A stretch of 64,000 nucleotides of DNA from Buddleja alternifolia (lineage: Eukaryota; Streptophyta; Magnoliopsida; Lamiales; Scrophulariaceae). The notes under the pieces were generated by a model. The model saw only the letters and a list, made by a program, of their open reading frames with translations, was not told where the DNA came from and ran no database searches. The stretch spans positions 10,173,134 to 10,237,133 of the forward strand of contig CM033401.1 of NCBI GenBank assembly GCA_019426215.1, given 5' to 3'. Shown here piece after piece: positions 24,145 to 35,253 of this stretch. Numbering within the stretch: the stretch's first letter is position 1; each line of letters begins with the position of its first letter. Position numbers and translations under genes: made by a program.

Positions 24145-24632
24145 GTTTTATGCTCTTTGTCAAGGAGATTTAACTTGATTTGACAGTTTATGCTCTTATC
24201 GAGAAGCCTTAATTTAATTTCTATACTTTTTAAACTCGTGTCAAGGAGTTTTCTTGATAGTTTAGGCTTGATCATTTGTTTTGACTTTGAAATATTTTAA
24301 ACTCGTGTCAAGGAGTTTTCTTGATAGTTTAGGCTCTTATCAAGGAGCATTGCTGACAGTTTATGCTCTTATCAAGGAGCATTGCTGATAGTTTATGCTC
24401 TTGTCAAAGAGCATTCATTTAATTTGAATTTATGACATTTTATACTCGTGTCAAGGAGTATTGTTGAATTTGATTTGACAGTTTATGCTCTTATCAAGGA
24501 GCATTCATTTGATTTGACTTTATGACATTTTATACTCGTGTCAAGGAGTATTGTTGAATTTGATTTGTAGAAAGTTTATACTCATTTCAAGGAGTATTGT
24601 TGATAGTTTAAGCTCTTATCAAGGAGCATTGT
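24145..24632. repeat. Array of about 12 short hairpins with paired stem changes
   Basis: A loose array, spaced 30-70 bp, of the form ATGCTC-TTATCAAG-GAGCAT. Complete stems occur with three different but self-consistent outer triplets: ATG/CAT (about 24363, 24395, 24485), ATA/TAT (about 24442, 24532, 24579) and AAA/TTT (about 24232, 24299). CTC/GAG is constant and the loop is mostly TTATCAAG or GTGTCAAG. Imperfect copies lie at about 24150, 24189, 24332 and 24610. The array is next to the 3' end of the gag pseudogene. Confidence 0.75.
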
Positions 24633-24639
24633 TTTTTAG

Positions 24640-25920
24640 AATCTTCTTTAGTCCAAGTAGTGATGATGAATTTGAACATCACTTTCTTCCACATGGTCAT
24701 CAATATCTTCAGCCATGGACTCATTGTTGGAAACATTTCAAAATGATTTACCCCCACTGTTGACTTCTTGTCTCCAAGGCTCTTGGATATGCGGTCAATC
24801 ATCAACTCCATTTGCAGCCATGCTCAGTTCCATGTTATGTGCTCGAGTGGCCAACTCTTCAAATGTCCTTGGTTGAATCCCTTGAAGGATGTATCGAAGA
24901 GCCCAACACATTCCTTGAATGAACATTTCAATGGCGGAGGCCTTAGACAATCTATCTTTGTAGTTAAGGCTTAAGTTTTTCAACGGTTGATATAGTCAAC
25001 GACTGGTGCATCCTTCCATTGGGGAGAATTGGTGAGTTCAATCATGCTCACTATGTGACGGGTGCTGTAGAAGCAGTTGAGAAACTCTTGCTCCAATTGA
25101 TTCCAACTATCAATCAATCCAGCATCTAGATCAGTGTACCAATCGAATGCATTGCCCTTTAGTGATCAAACAAATTGCTTAACCAGGTGATCGTCAAAAG
25201 TTCCAGCATCATTGCATGTCTCGACAAAATGCGCCACATGTTGCTTTGGATTTCCTTTGCCATCAAATTGGTGGAATTTTGGAGGTTGATAGCCACTTGG
25301 CATCTTCAGACAATCAATCCTTTGAGTGTATGGCTTGGCATAAGTTAGAGATGATTTGGAGCTACTATCAAACTTGTCTTTGATCGTTCCCATGATAAAC
25401 TCCTTTAGCTGATTGATTTAAATTGTCCCATCACATGAAACTTGAAGCTCTTCGATAATAGATATTTCCTTCTCAACTGGGGGTTGATGGTCTAACGTTC
25501 TAGCTTCATCATGTGCCTCAACTTGTTTTTCCATGTTGTGGCTAGCTTCCACATTGTTTGCTTTATTCATCAACTTTGCAATTTTGGTGTCTTGCTCTTG
25601 GACATGCTTTGTTAGCCCTTCAATAGCTTGGCCAAGTTTGCAATTTGCTCTTCCAGAGTTGTAACATTTGTCATCATCACAAAAGCGACATTCGAATAAC
25701 TTGATGTGGATCGAGAGGAGAATGGCGAGGACTTGTTTCCATCATTGCCAGCTTCAATGTCAAGATGACATGGATCCTTCTTAATAGACTCAGATAAGGG
25801 AGCCACTTCTAAAGATGCAACTTCCAGTTTCTTGGACGTACTTCTTGTGGTAGCACCAACACTCTTGCTTATGGAATTTGAAAGACTTGAAATGGCTAGC
25901 TTGGATTCCACCACCTTCAA
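24640..25920 (-). pseudogene. Ty3/gypsy gag, nearly full length, broken
   Basis: Read on the minus strand, the frame begins near 25920 with a serine-rich N-terminus, then a likely coiled coil (TTLEEQIANLAKLLKGLTKH and EQDTKIAKLMNK), MGTIKDKFDSSSKSS, QPPKFHQFDGKGNPKQHVAH and the gag core [46 protein letters not shown]. Defects are a one-base frameshift near 25620, a stop at the end of VKQFV (Arg to stop) near 25164 and a stop before KNLSLNYKD (Trp or Arg to stop) near 24984. The structural protein would form the particle in the cytoplasm. A primer-binding site and LTR lie directly upstream. Confidence 0.75.
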
Positions 25921-25979
25921 CGTTTTGGATTAAGTGTCCATTTGAACTTGATGAAGGGAAGAGATAAGAGGTAGAGATT

Positions 25980-25997
25980 GTCCCACTGTGCGTGCCA
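25980..25997 (-). other. Primer-binding site of the large gypsy element
   Basis: The minus strand reads TGGCACGCACAGTGGGAC, six bases after the LTR end ...TATACA. It starts with TGG as a tRNA 3' CCA complement requires and matches a primer-site form seen in plant gypsy elements. The specific tRNA was not assigned. Confidence 0.55.
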
Positions 25998-26003
25998 AAA
26001 ATT

Positions 26004-27115
26004 TGTATATATTAAATTGTTATGTCTGTAAGCAAAATATAAAAAAATAGTGACAAATGAATTTATATTCATTAAAATAAATAATTGGAGTATGTACAAT
26101 CCCTATTTTAATCCTTTGATTCTTCCTTCAAGAACGTGGATATGAATATTGGAGCGAAAATCGCTTCTTTGATCTTCTCCAATGTTGATTTAAATGTTTA
26201 TAACGTTATTGCGAGAGCTCGACAACTTAATCTCGGATTAAACGATGTAAACGATTTGGGAAAGCTGAAAGCTTCAGGGCCGGCTCGTCGCTTTGATCTT
26301 CCTTCAACTTGATTTGGACTTTTATAACGTTTATACGAGGGTTTAGCACATTAATCTCGGATTAAACAATGTAAACGATTTGGGAAAGTTGAAAGCTTCA
26401 AGGCCGACTCATCGCTTCGATCTTCCTTCAACTTGATTTGGACTTCTATAACGTTTATGCGAGGGTTTAGCACCTTAATCTCCGATCAAACACCAAAATT
26501 TGATAAATTTCGACAAAAACGCCTTGAATGCCTTCTTGAATTTGAAGAACTTGTAAAGAGAATTTGAGAACTTCTCTTGTCTTTTCTAGCTTCAATTGAA
26601 TATGTGTTTTTATTGTGAGCTCCCAAGGACCCTATTTATAGGTGTAGGATGGAGAAGCAACAAATTCTTTAAACATCTTTGATAATTATCTCTTTAATAT
26701 TTATTTATTAAGAGATAAAGATCAATTACTTTTGAGCCATTTGATTGGCTGATATTTGATGAAGATAAATTTAATAGATATTATCTCTTTAATATCTATA
26801 TTAATTTAAAGAGATAAATATCAATTTCTTTGGAACCATTTCATTGACTAACATATCCATTTGGCGCAGTGTGATTGGTCGTTGATTTCTTTACTGCAAA
26901 ATATAATTTGATTGGCTGGAACACCTCAATTTGACATGTGGCGCAATTTGATTTGGCAATAAAATAAATATTAAAATATCAATTAAATAAATTATTTAAT
27001 TTTGGAATTAAATTTGATAAACCCCAAAAAATAAATTAAAGGACTTAAATTGATAATTAATATAATATTTTCCACTTGTCATCATTTGATTGGACATAAA
27101 ATTGCTTTGTCTACA
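26004..27115 (-). repeat. Gypsy-type LTR, right copy (5' LTR on minus strand)
   Basis: It is bounded by TG on the plus strand at 26004 and CA at 27115, with the primer-binding site on its inner side. It matches 6385-7412 in order and orientation. Internally, a segment of about 120 bp (TTCCTTCAACTTGATTTGGACTTCTATAACG-type text) is repeated at about 26240-26360 and 26360-26480, absent as a duplicate in the left copy. Confidence 0.65.
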
Positions 27116-27339
27116 ATCCGGATTGAAAAGAATCATGACAAGTCGTGGCTTAGATAAGATCCAATTGCAACTTAACCAGGCAGACAGAAAGGAGCCATGC
27201 ACTACGAGCAGTGTCGCGGTGCCAACTATACGAAAAGGTTCCTGTAAGCACATCATCATTGGTGTCGAGGCGTCAAATTTGCTAATTTCTGTCACTTCTT
27301 GACTAGGTTTCTAATTCATTAGGTATCAGGTTTATCCAT

Positions 27340-27359
27340 ATATATATATATATATATAT
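27340..27359. repeat. (TA)n microsatellite
   Basis: About ten TA dinucleotides in a row. Confidence 0.85.
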
Positions 27360-27489
27360 CAACGTGTTTATTATAATATGTATATCATCAGAATTAGGCA
27401 AAATTGCAAAGTTAGTCCCACAAGATATGGTCATTTTAGTTTTGGTCCGCTAATTTAGTTTTGCCTCAGAATTATTAATAAGAATACTG

Positions 27490-28570
27490 ATGTTAGTACA
27501 AAGGAAGAAAGAAAATTAGTGATAAGTTGTCGAGTGACGGAGTCAAAATTCTTACTAATTATATATATTGAGTAACAAAAATTTTCGTTTGGTTACAATG
27601 AGTTTCCACAAGTTTAATAGTGACAAGAGTTAAACATAAATTGTTAACTATTTAAACTAATGAAACATGTTTAGTGATAATTAATTAATATAGTTGGAAT
27701 TATACTTATTTCGTCACTAAACATGTCATTAATTGATTGTGAAACAGTGACAACTTAAAATAATTCTTGTCATTAAGAATGATTGTTGTGACAAATAAAA
27801 AATTATTGCTAATTATGTATATTCTATTGACAAATATGGATTGTCACGTCCTAAGTCACAAAGAGCGGGAGCGAGAGCCGAAGCGCAGAGCCGGATTAGG
27901 AGCATAGAGCGATAAAATTTAAAAAAAATTGGAAGCGAGAGCACCTTAGAGCGTATGTAATATAAATATATTTTAAAGTTTATCTTGTCATATATCTCAC
28001 ATGTTATTATAAATTGTTCAGCCAAATAATTTTTAGATATTATTTTTATAAGATTATCTCATATTAAAATAAGTATTTGTTAACTTGAATTTTAAAAATA
28101 AGATGATGTGATTGTCTTTTTTAGTACGCTTAAAAAATATAATATACGATGAAACAAATATGATTAAGATTATTAAAATAATATTAGTTTTAGATCCCAA
28201 CTCTTGACCAGAATGGACATCAAAAATTCAAATTCAACATTACATGTTATAGGTACTGACTTTTTACAAAATCTATATTTGTTTCAGTTTTTTTATTTTA
28301 GGCAAATCTTTTATTTATTTTGACTACTAAAACAATTTTCACTGAATGCATATGAAATATCATCTGTTAGTGAAAAATCATTATTATTTCTTCAAGTGTG
28401 GTTCCTAAATTTTAGTTCGAGACTTAAGAATTTTAAGAGCGTCGTAGAGCGAAGCTCTCAAACTCGGAGCACTAGAGCGTTAACCCTGTATGGAGGATTA
28501 TGTGATTTAGGTCACGCTATATTTTGTCACTAATAATATTGTCTTATTTTGTATTGTGTATTCGTTGAAG
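27490..28570. mobile_element. CACTA-like repeat with an internal AGAGCG-rich insertion (tentative)
   Basis: The outer parts (27490-27850 and about 28500-28570) have the GTGACAA/TTGTCAC word pattern of the CACTA-like MITEs elsewhere in the window, but no CACTACAA end was found. The interior, about 27855-28492, is bounded by AGAGCGGGAGCGAGAGC at one side and GAGCACTAGAGCG at the other, unlike the surrounding DNA. TATGGATT and TATGGAGG at its two edges could be a decayed 8-bp duplication. Confidence 0.35.
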
Positions 28571-29815
28571 TAAGCATTATTAGTAGCTGAAAAACTTAAA
28601 TATTGTGTCATCTTAAATAAGATTAATTTTCAGTATTCTTTCTTTCTTCAGTTCAATTGAACATGTGGGGTTGGGAACCATCATATATACAAATAATTGT
28701 AATTATCCGTTCTTAAAATTCTGAACTCCCTAGAATCACTCAAGTAAGTTGTGTCCTTTAGCCGTGCAACAAACTTCTAGTATTTCCTAAGCCTTCTCAA
28801 GTAGCTAAAACAATAATGATAAAGAAGAAAGTATATATATTGTCTTGCAAGAGAGCTATTTGCTAAATTCTTTAAGGATTCCGAACTAGCGGGTTGGCAG
28901 ATTTGGACTGCGCTTTTTAGTTCTGACAGCAAATATATTTGTGACGATGATGTAGGAGCGGCGCCAAACCAAACTTTATGTTATTTTTGTATAGCAAGAA
29001 TACAACAAAGTGTTACAGAGATTAAATATTTATATATATGCTTTGGAGCACTTTTCTCTAATTTAGATGAATAATAACGTCCTTGACCTTTATGATAAGT
29101 AGTCTGCTAAGTCTTCTTATATATTAAAAAGTGCTAGCTGTATTCCTTGACTCTAGAATAACTAGTAGTCTACTTTATTGATGTATGAGTTGCAAAGTGA
29201 GCCCAGTTTTGCTTACTTTATATGTATCAAAGAATCCATGAAACCTATATATTATATTATTAATGTCGTTTAATTGGTTTGATTCGACAAGTTTTTCCGA
29301 TCAATTCAGTGGTGACTCGACTTAGTTAAATAATTATCAATATTTCCTGATCACTCAACTTAAATAATTGATCAAGTTCACAATCGAATTGGTAAAATTT
29401 TCACTCCGTACGTTATAGTGCTTTTAACAACTAACATTTTAGCGTCTAATTTAATTTGAATTCGGTCTATCTCGTATAAGTACATTGCTTAAACAAAAAC
29501 TAATGAAGACACCTTAATGAGTATTAACCAGAATCATAGACGAATTAAAGCAAAGTCATAAGACATAAGTATCGTATATATCATCATTGCCGAAGTTGTT
29601 GATGAAACTTTTAATGATAATGTTAATGAGATTAATAACATGCTAAATTTCCATAATTAAAGGGAAAATTTGCCATGCTTGTACAAAATTTATCATGATA
29701 TTGCCATCCCTCTTTCACTAGGAATAAATGTTGTCAACATTATATTTTCTTGTAATTAATTCAATTTCATTTATACATATCAAATCAAATTAAAAGGATT
29801 ATTCCAATATTCCTC
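28571..29815. other. Intergenic, nothing recognised; 3' side of PR-1
   Basis: A+T-rich DNA without supportable genes or repeats. A run of about 19 A at 29816-29834 lies just downstream of the PR-1 stop codon. Confidence 0.5.
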
Positions 29816-29861
29816 AAAAAAAAAAAAAAAAAACACAATATATCACAAAACCATGAACTCA

Positions 29862-30377
29862 TCAATAAGGTCTCTCTCCATAATAATTCCCAGGTGGATC
29901 ATAATTACAAGTCATGAAAACACCTCTACCACCATAACATACCACTCTAGCGCACCCAATTCTTCTCGTACCCTTCCACACAATCTGAGTATAATGCCCA
30001 CAATCCTGTCCATTTGCACATGAATTTGACCAATAGTTGTATCCCCGCCGCTCCGCCACCCACGCCACCGCAGCCTGAGCCGGGGTCCACCGGGTCCCAC
30101 TTCCCCAGAATATGTTTTCCCCATATGGCCCGTTAGAATGCTCCAATGCGCAATCGGCCCGTCTCCGGTTCGCGTACGCCTGCGCATATCGCGCGATTTT
30201 CGGGTCCCACGCCAATGGCGGGAGCTTCAAAGCGGATCGGGCCGCATTTTGGTAGCTAAGAAATTGTTGCATTTCATTCTGCTTTGGGACGGCAGCGTTT
30301 GTTGTGGTTAAGATGAGGAAAAAGAAAACGAGAAGGAAGCCATAGAAGGGCTTGATGATCATTTGGAGAAGAAGCAT
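29862..30377 (-). CDS. PR1-like: Pathogenesis-related protein 1 (CAP domain), secreted
   Basis: An intact, intronless gene of 171 residues, the usual PR-1 length. The ATG at 30377 is used; a second ATG five codons later would also keep the signal peptide. A hydrophobic segment (about residues 11-28) is followed by a mature start near AVPKQNE. CAP features in order: SYQNAARS, LEHSNGPYGEN with His80 and Glu87, AWVAER with Glu109, GHYTQIVW with His128, and CNYDPPGN. Six cysteines (76, 120, 126, 142, 147, 157) match the three conserved disulfides. The C-terminus after CNYD is PPGNYYGERPY, the position of the CAPE peptide released from tomato PR-1. The role is apoplastic, in defence; CAP proteins bind sterols. 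No damage is seen. Confidence 0.93.
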   Translation of the reverse strand: MLLLQMIIKPFYGFLLVFFFLILTTTNAAVPKQNEMQQFLSYQNAARSALKLPPLAWDPKIARYAQAYANRRRADCALEHSNGPYGENIFWGSGTRWTPAQAAVAWVAERRGYNYWSNSCANGQDCGHYTQIVWKGTRRIGCARVVCYGGRGVFMTCNYDPPGNYYGERPY

Positions 30378-30427
30378 TGGATATTTTTTGTCATGGGAAT
30401 TTTTACTACAAAGTTTATGTCGTGTAC

Positions 30428-30756
30428 TAATAATATTTATAAGAAGGGACTATAAAGTAGTTGAAATTAAGGAATTTAAAGTGTCAACTATGGGGTGGCA
30501 CCCATGTTCGATAATGATTGCCACATCTTATGGTGGAGGGGGTGGGTCAAAATATTCTAATTATCGAAATATTTGGTAGTATTATTATGATAAACTGCTG
30601 ACTTAATTTAAATACAGTTTAGGGTGGTGAAGATTTCATTATTTGTGTGCAGAAAATATGTTATATTGACCAAGATAGTCTATATGTAGAGTAAACAATT
30701 GAAGATGTATGGTATAGTATGGCTAGATTCATTTAACTATTGTGTGCTCAAGTCAA
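30428..30756 (-). promoter_or_regulatory. PR-1 upstream region with TATA candidates and W-box sites
   Basis: Reading the minus strand upstream of the PR-1 ATG, CTTATAAATATTA (about 30429-30441) and CTTTATAG (about 30448-30455) are TATA-box candidates. W-box type words (TTGAC C/T), the binding site of WRKY factors, occur on the minus strand at 30545-30550 (TTGACC) and 30751-30756 (TTGACT), and on the plus strand at 30666-30671 (TTGACC), plus a TTGACA at 30482-30487. The sites are short and common, so only the clustering is suggestive. Confidence 0.4.
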
Positions 30757-30819
30757 AATTATACTTTTAGAAATATAATTCACTATTTAAAGGAATATAA
30801 TCTTATATTGCTGATTCAA

Positions 30820-30821
<2 letters not shown>

Positions 30822-30853
<32 letters not shown>
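30822..30853. repeat. (TA)n microsatellite
   Basis: A TA run of about 32 bases, about 450 bp upstream of the PR-1 start. Confidence 0.85.
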
Positions 30854-30855
<2 letters not shown>

Positions 30856-31150
30856 ATTTTTGTATACATACTAACGCGGGGTACGGTATGTAGTAATGAT
30901 TGCAGGTGCGAATAATTTTCCCACGTACCAAACCATTTGTTTAAACATTTTCAAATTGTAATATCCAAGAAAAAGTCTCCAAAATATTATTCCAACAAAA
31001 TTTCATTTTATACCATAAATGCTCGCTTTACATTTCTTATACTATTATTTCTTCTCACTTAATGACAGTATCAAGAGTAATAAAAGAAAATTGTTTTTTT
31101 TGGGTCACAAGCAATATTTTCTAATGAATAGTATCAAAAGTGTACAGATG

Positions 31151-31328
31151 GTGACTGATCGTACCAAATGATCAGAAATGAAGCAATAACCAAAATGAAT
31201 CCTTGGCTAAATTGGTCTTATTAAACGATCAGTCACATTGAAAAAATAAATTGGTCTTATCAATTCAATCTATTTAATAAGACCAATTTAGCCATCTTTT
31301 TGGTCATTGCTTCATTTCTGATCATTTA
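31151..31328. mobile_element. Foldback element with nested inverted repeats
   Basis: Arms 31166-31225 and 31273-31328 are inverse complements over more than 50 bp (AAATGATCAGAAATGAAGCA..., GGCTAAATTGGTCTTATTAAA) with a few mismatches. A second pair, GTGACTGATCG at 31151-31161 and CGATCAGTCAC at 31226-31236, overlaps the first, so two alternative hairpins are possible. No coding capacity. Confidence 0.75.
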
Positions 31329-31728
31329 ATTTTCTACTAGATAAACATTGTGGATATAATTGAACCTCCAAATTAAAGGGGGTGAAGAGAGTCAAATAGT
31401 GATAAATACCATGATCTAATTGTACTCCACATTCAGTTCTTTTACTTGATTACGTCTTTGACTGAAAAATAGCATTTATTCCAAGCAAATCTATTGGGTG
31501 TACAAATATTTGCACTACTCAAGAAGTGTGGCAACTTGGCCATGTGAGCACTAGAACAACATTAAGATGCCAAGTCATAGGTGCTATGTTGCTATAATAT
31601 ACATTCGTATTAATTAATTTCATATGATGAATTTGTGCATTTATTGCCAAAGAAAATGGGATTCACATGAAACATGCATACCACTTTCACAACCAATATC
31701 GCCGGAGGTACTCCAATTACAATCCGAT

Positions 31729-31892
31729 CCTCTATTACAAATAATGTTGCATCTTCTATTACATTCACCTCTATACATGACAAGTGTATAAAATTCAAAT
31801 CACTTATATATATTTAAGGAAATGATTTATACACTTGTCATACATAGAATAAATGCAATAGTAGATGCAACAACATTTTGCAATAGAGAATC
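31729..31892. mobile_element. MITE, family M1, best-preserved palindrome
   Basis: The two halves are inverse complements over about 75 bp: GATCCTCTATTACAAAT...GTTGCATCTTCTATT on the left and AATAGTAGATGCAAC...TTTTGCAATAGAGAATC on the right. The centre holds ATGACAAGTGTATAAA (31777-31792) and TTTATACACTTGTCAT (31826-31841), a perfect 16-bp pair. Related to 1-115 and 39084-39223. Confidence 0.7.
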
Positions 31893-32265
31893 TTGTGGCC
31901 TCCAACTAGGTCTCACACCAAATCACATGGAATTCAAGATATTCTGTAATTGTTTGGGAGTTTTAGGATTTAAGTACTTCTCAATCGTATGAGATATGTT
32001 ACGTATGTTATGATACATGGACATTGAAATAGTGACATGAATACTCGCGAATTGAGGACAAACAAGTCAACCTTTGTGCTTTCTCCCTACTGCATAATTA
32101 AGTTTGTACTAGCTATATGATAGTATTTTTCTGAATTATTATTCTATATATGAAGATTTGTTAACTTAATTATTTGTGCCGCACTTTAACACAGCCGAAA
32201 TCTTCGGCGGTAAATTACAAGGTTTGTAGCCTAAATTAGCGGAATATGATTAGCGCCTCCTACCT

Positions 32266-32283
32266 GCTCTCTCTCTCTCTCTC
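32266..32283. repeat. (CT)n microsatellite
   Basis: Eight to nine CT repeats. Confidence 0.85.
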
Positions 32284-32395
32284 AGGTTCTGCATCTAGAA
32301 ACTCTTACAAAATTTCAACATATTATTAGTCTAGGAGTGTGATGGGAAATTCGAATTCGCTTGCATTGAAATGGGCAAAAATACGAATCAAACTA

Positions 32396-32818
32396 CACTA
32401 CAAAAAAATAAAATATTAACGGTAAAAGGTGTAAAAATTGTCACTAATTATAAATTTTTAGTGATAAAATTTCTTGCTTTGTCATAATAATAGGTTTTGC
32501 ATGTTTAATAGTGACAAAATTTGTATAGAAATTATCACTCTTGATAAAGGGTGACAAGGAATTTGTTGTCACTATTGACAATTAGTGACACACCTTTAAT
32601 AACAACTTAGTGACAACAATTATTGTTTTTCATTCTATTTGTGTTGTTACTATACATGTGTCACTAGTTGTCAATAGTGACGACTTTAAAGAAACTCTTG
32701 TCACTAAAAATCTTTATTGTGACAAAACAAAAATTATTGTCACTCATTATGTATATGTAGTGACAATTTTAACAATGTCACTTCAACTTCATCATTAATA
32801 TTACTTTTTGTTGTAGTG
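32396..32818. mobile_element. CACTA MITE
   Basis: Terminal CACTACAAAAAAA at 32396 is mirrored by TTTTTGTTGTAGTG ending at 32818, and subterminal GTGAC/GTCAC words occur throughout in both orientations. Flanking trinucleotides are CTA and TTA, a one-mismatch version of the 3-bp duplication this superfamily makes. No transposase. Confidence 0.75.
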
Positions 32819-33030
32819 TTATTTGATTCAAGATGGATCAATGAAAAGTTTGCAGGTAAAAGTTGTTGCCAAATCGCCAACAAAGCAATTCTTTCCTAAA
32901 AATTACTTACAAGTCATATACGAAACAAATTTGTTTGTTGCCAATTTTGTTGCTAATGTAAATTTTCAACAAGTATTGATCTTTTTCCAAGGAATTTCTT
33001 TCCTTCCTAAATAGGGTTTTTCTTGTAGTG
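32819..33030. mobile_element. Additional CACTA-type end
   Basis: The segment ends with GGGTTTTTCTTGTAGTG at 33014-33030, a second CACTA right terminus in the same orientation as the one at 32818. It could belong to an older element into which 32396-32818 inserted, or be a tandem end. Confidence 0.5.
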
Positions 33031-33673
33031 TTTGGTCAGTTAGCATATCAAAACAAATTTGAATAGCTCTTTTTGTTCGATAAGTTGTGAAGCCCAAGTC
33101 AAGCTCGGCTTGATTGGTAAAAATGTTTAAAATATGTACAAAAAATTCAAGATACTCGATAAGAGTTCAAACAAGTTTGGACAACAATTTGTTTGGGTCG
33201 ACTTGATTCGTTTACAACCCTAAATTGAACCTGGACGACTCTTGTATATATTTAACAAGTGCATTTCATTTATAACACGATAATTAAGCATATATTTCAG
33301 TAAGAGACACAAATAATACTTATCATGTGATTATATAGTTTGATTTGAGTATACAAGATCTGGGCAAAATTAATTATTAAATAAGTCGTTATAATTTTAT
33401 AATGCAACAATAATTGTATATTAACAAGGTCATACGGAATAGAATTACGCTAATACACTAAAATCATCTTATAATATTTAAAATAAGTACCAACCAGTGA
33501 TTCAATCTCAATTTTATGTGAACCAAGTAAATGTTCGTATTTAAGTCATTGATAATAATTTCACATTATATATTTTTGAGTTATTTGATTCATTCCCTCA
33601 TTATTATAATATTGGGGTAAAATACAATTTATCCCCCTAAACTATATCCGTTGTACCAAACATTCCACTCAAC

Positions 33674-34354
33674 CAGGGACGGAGCCAGGATTTTCGGTGA
33701 GGGGGGGCGAGATTTTGTGATATAGTTATACATTATTTTTTTTGCATATAGATGAAGGATTTAAGGGGGGGTGCGGGGGGCTTGCCCCCCGCGGTACGGT
33801 ACGCTATATTTATGGGGGAAAATTTAATAAGAAATTAGGTTCAAGTATGAAATATCTATCTTTGATCTATACTATATCATCAATTTCTCTCTTCTTTAAA
33901 CCATTTCAATTGTTTTATAGATACCCATAATCTATTTGTTAGAATTATTAAACCAAAAATATTCTTAAACTAAATTTTAGAGTAACCGATGAAATATGTA
34001 GTAAAGTATTAGAATTAAATTTTAAAGATTTATATTCAAATAATACAATACCTTCTTAGTCTTTGAAATGAGAAATCTATAGATTTTCATCACCCAAAAT
34101 CTTGATTCTTGAGAATGCAATTGAAGGAAAAAAGCCCTAAATTTTAATTTCTATCTTGAATGGAAGTGTAGAACCGTGTGACTTGAGGGGGTCAAAATAG
34201 ATATTTTGAAAATTTTGTGGGTAGTAGTAATAAAAACAAAATTGAGGGGGGGGGCAAAAATAGAAATTTTGAAAATTTTATAGGTAGTAATATAAAAAAA
34301 AAATTGAGGGGGGGCGGTCGCACCCACCAGCCCCCCCCCCTCCCTCCGTCCCTG
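33674..34354. mobile_element. hAT-type MITE with perfect 8-bp target duplication
   Basis: The 681-bp element has 11-bp terminal inverted repeats, CAGGGACGGAG at the left and CTCCGTCCCTG at the right, and identical 8-bp flanks CACTCAAC at 33666-33673 and 34355-34362. Both are hAT hallmarks. Inside are G-runs and a strong 8-bp hairpin, GCGGGGGG-CTTG-CCCCCCGC at 33773-33792. It encodes no transposase; the open frames inside are incidental. Confidence 0.9.
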
Positions 34355-34362
34355 CACTCAAC

Positions 34363-35248
34363 TATATAATAATACTAGCGTGTAACCCGTGCTATGCACA
34401 ACCTAAGTTAATTTAAATATAACTTAAAAAGGTATATAATTTTGATTTAAAAATATGCAAAGACTCTTTACTTCAACTTTTTCTGCCACTCATTTCTAAA
34501 AAGAATTTAGTCTGCTAAATACAAAATAAATATAAAGCACATTGATAATCCATTCGGTTATTTAACTGAATTTCACAACTTAAATGTGTTTCAAAGTTAG
34601 CACACATTTTGTACCTCGTTAAGTCGTTCCAATCAATTTTGATGCTCATCAGCATCTTTAAATATACCTAGTCTTGTAAATATTGTAGCTTAGTTAACTC
34701 CATTTCACAAGAAGGAACATGTTATACACAAAGAATTTAATATCATTAACATCCCCGAAATCAATCGTACAATATATATGGGGGAAAAAGTTACATTCCT
34801 GAAAATGACATTCAACCTACCTGGAATTTGTTTCTCTCTACAATCATCTACGTCAATCGAAAATCCATATCATTGATGGAGATCGTAAATTACGAAACGT
34901 ATCATTGTTCCACCAACTAAATTAGGTCGAACAAAAATGAAATAGGAATTAAATACTATCAAATCTTGCCCCACGAAAGCTGCTTTCTACCTTGCCAACC
35001 TTGTTGTTTGCCTAACTGCAGCTAAAAATTCTCAAGAGCATTTAAAGGTAATATGCCCTCCAGTAACATGCTCTTAGCTTCATGTATTACTTGTTAAATC
35101 TCAATTCCACACTTGGTCACCATCTGAACCTGAAAGTTTATGACAAAATAAAAATTAGAAACCTGCAAAGAAAATACATGTTTGACAAAGAAGCAACATG
35201 ATTTTTTTTTTCGTACATAGCAACATGATCTAATGAATATGCCTGTAC
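34363..35248. other. Intergenic or intron sequence, nothing recognised
   Basis: No repeat or coding exon was identified. It lies downstream, on the minus strand, of the unrecognised exons at 37.9-38.4 kb and could include their introns or 3' region. Confidence 0.35.
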
Positions 35249-35253
35249 GCTAC

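Noticed and set aside
24145..24632. CRISPR or tRNA-like cluster
   Set aside because: Spacing is irregular, stems are only 6 bp and no cloverleaf can be drawn.
29912..30187. 91-residue frame within PR-1
   Set aside because: Out-of-frame shadow of the PR-1 gene.
33742..33930. Open frame GGCGGLAPRGTVRYIYGGKF
   Set aside because: Lies entirely inside the hAT MITE at 33674-34354 and depends on its G-runs.
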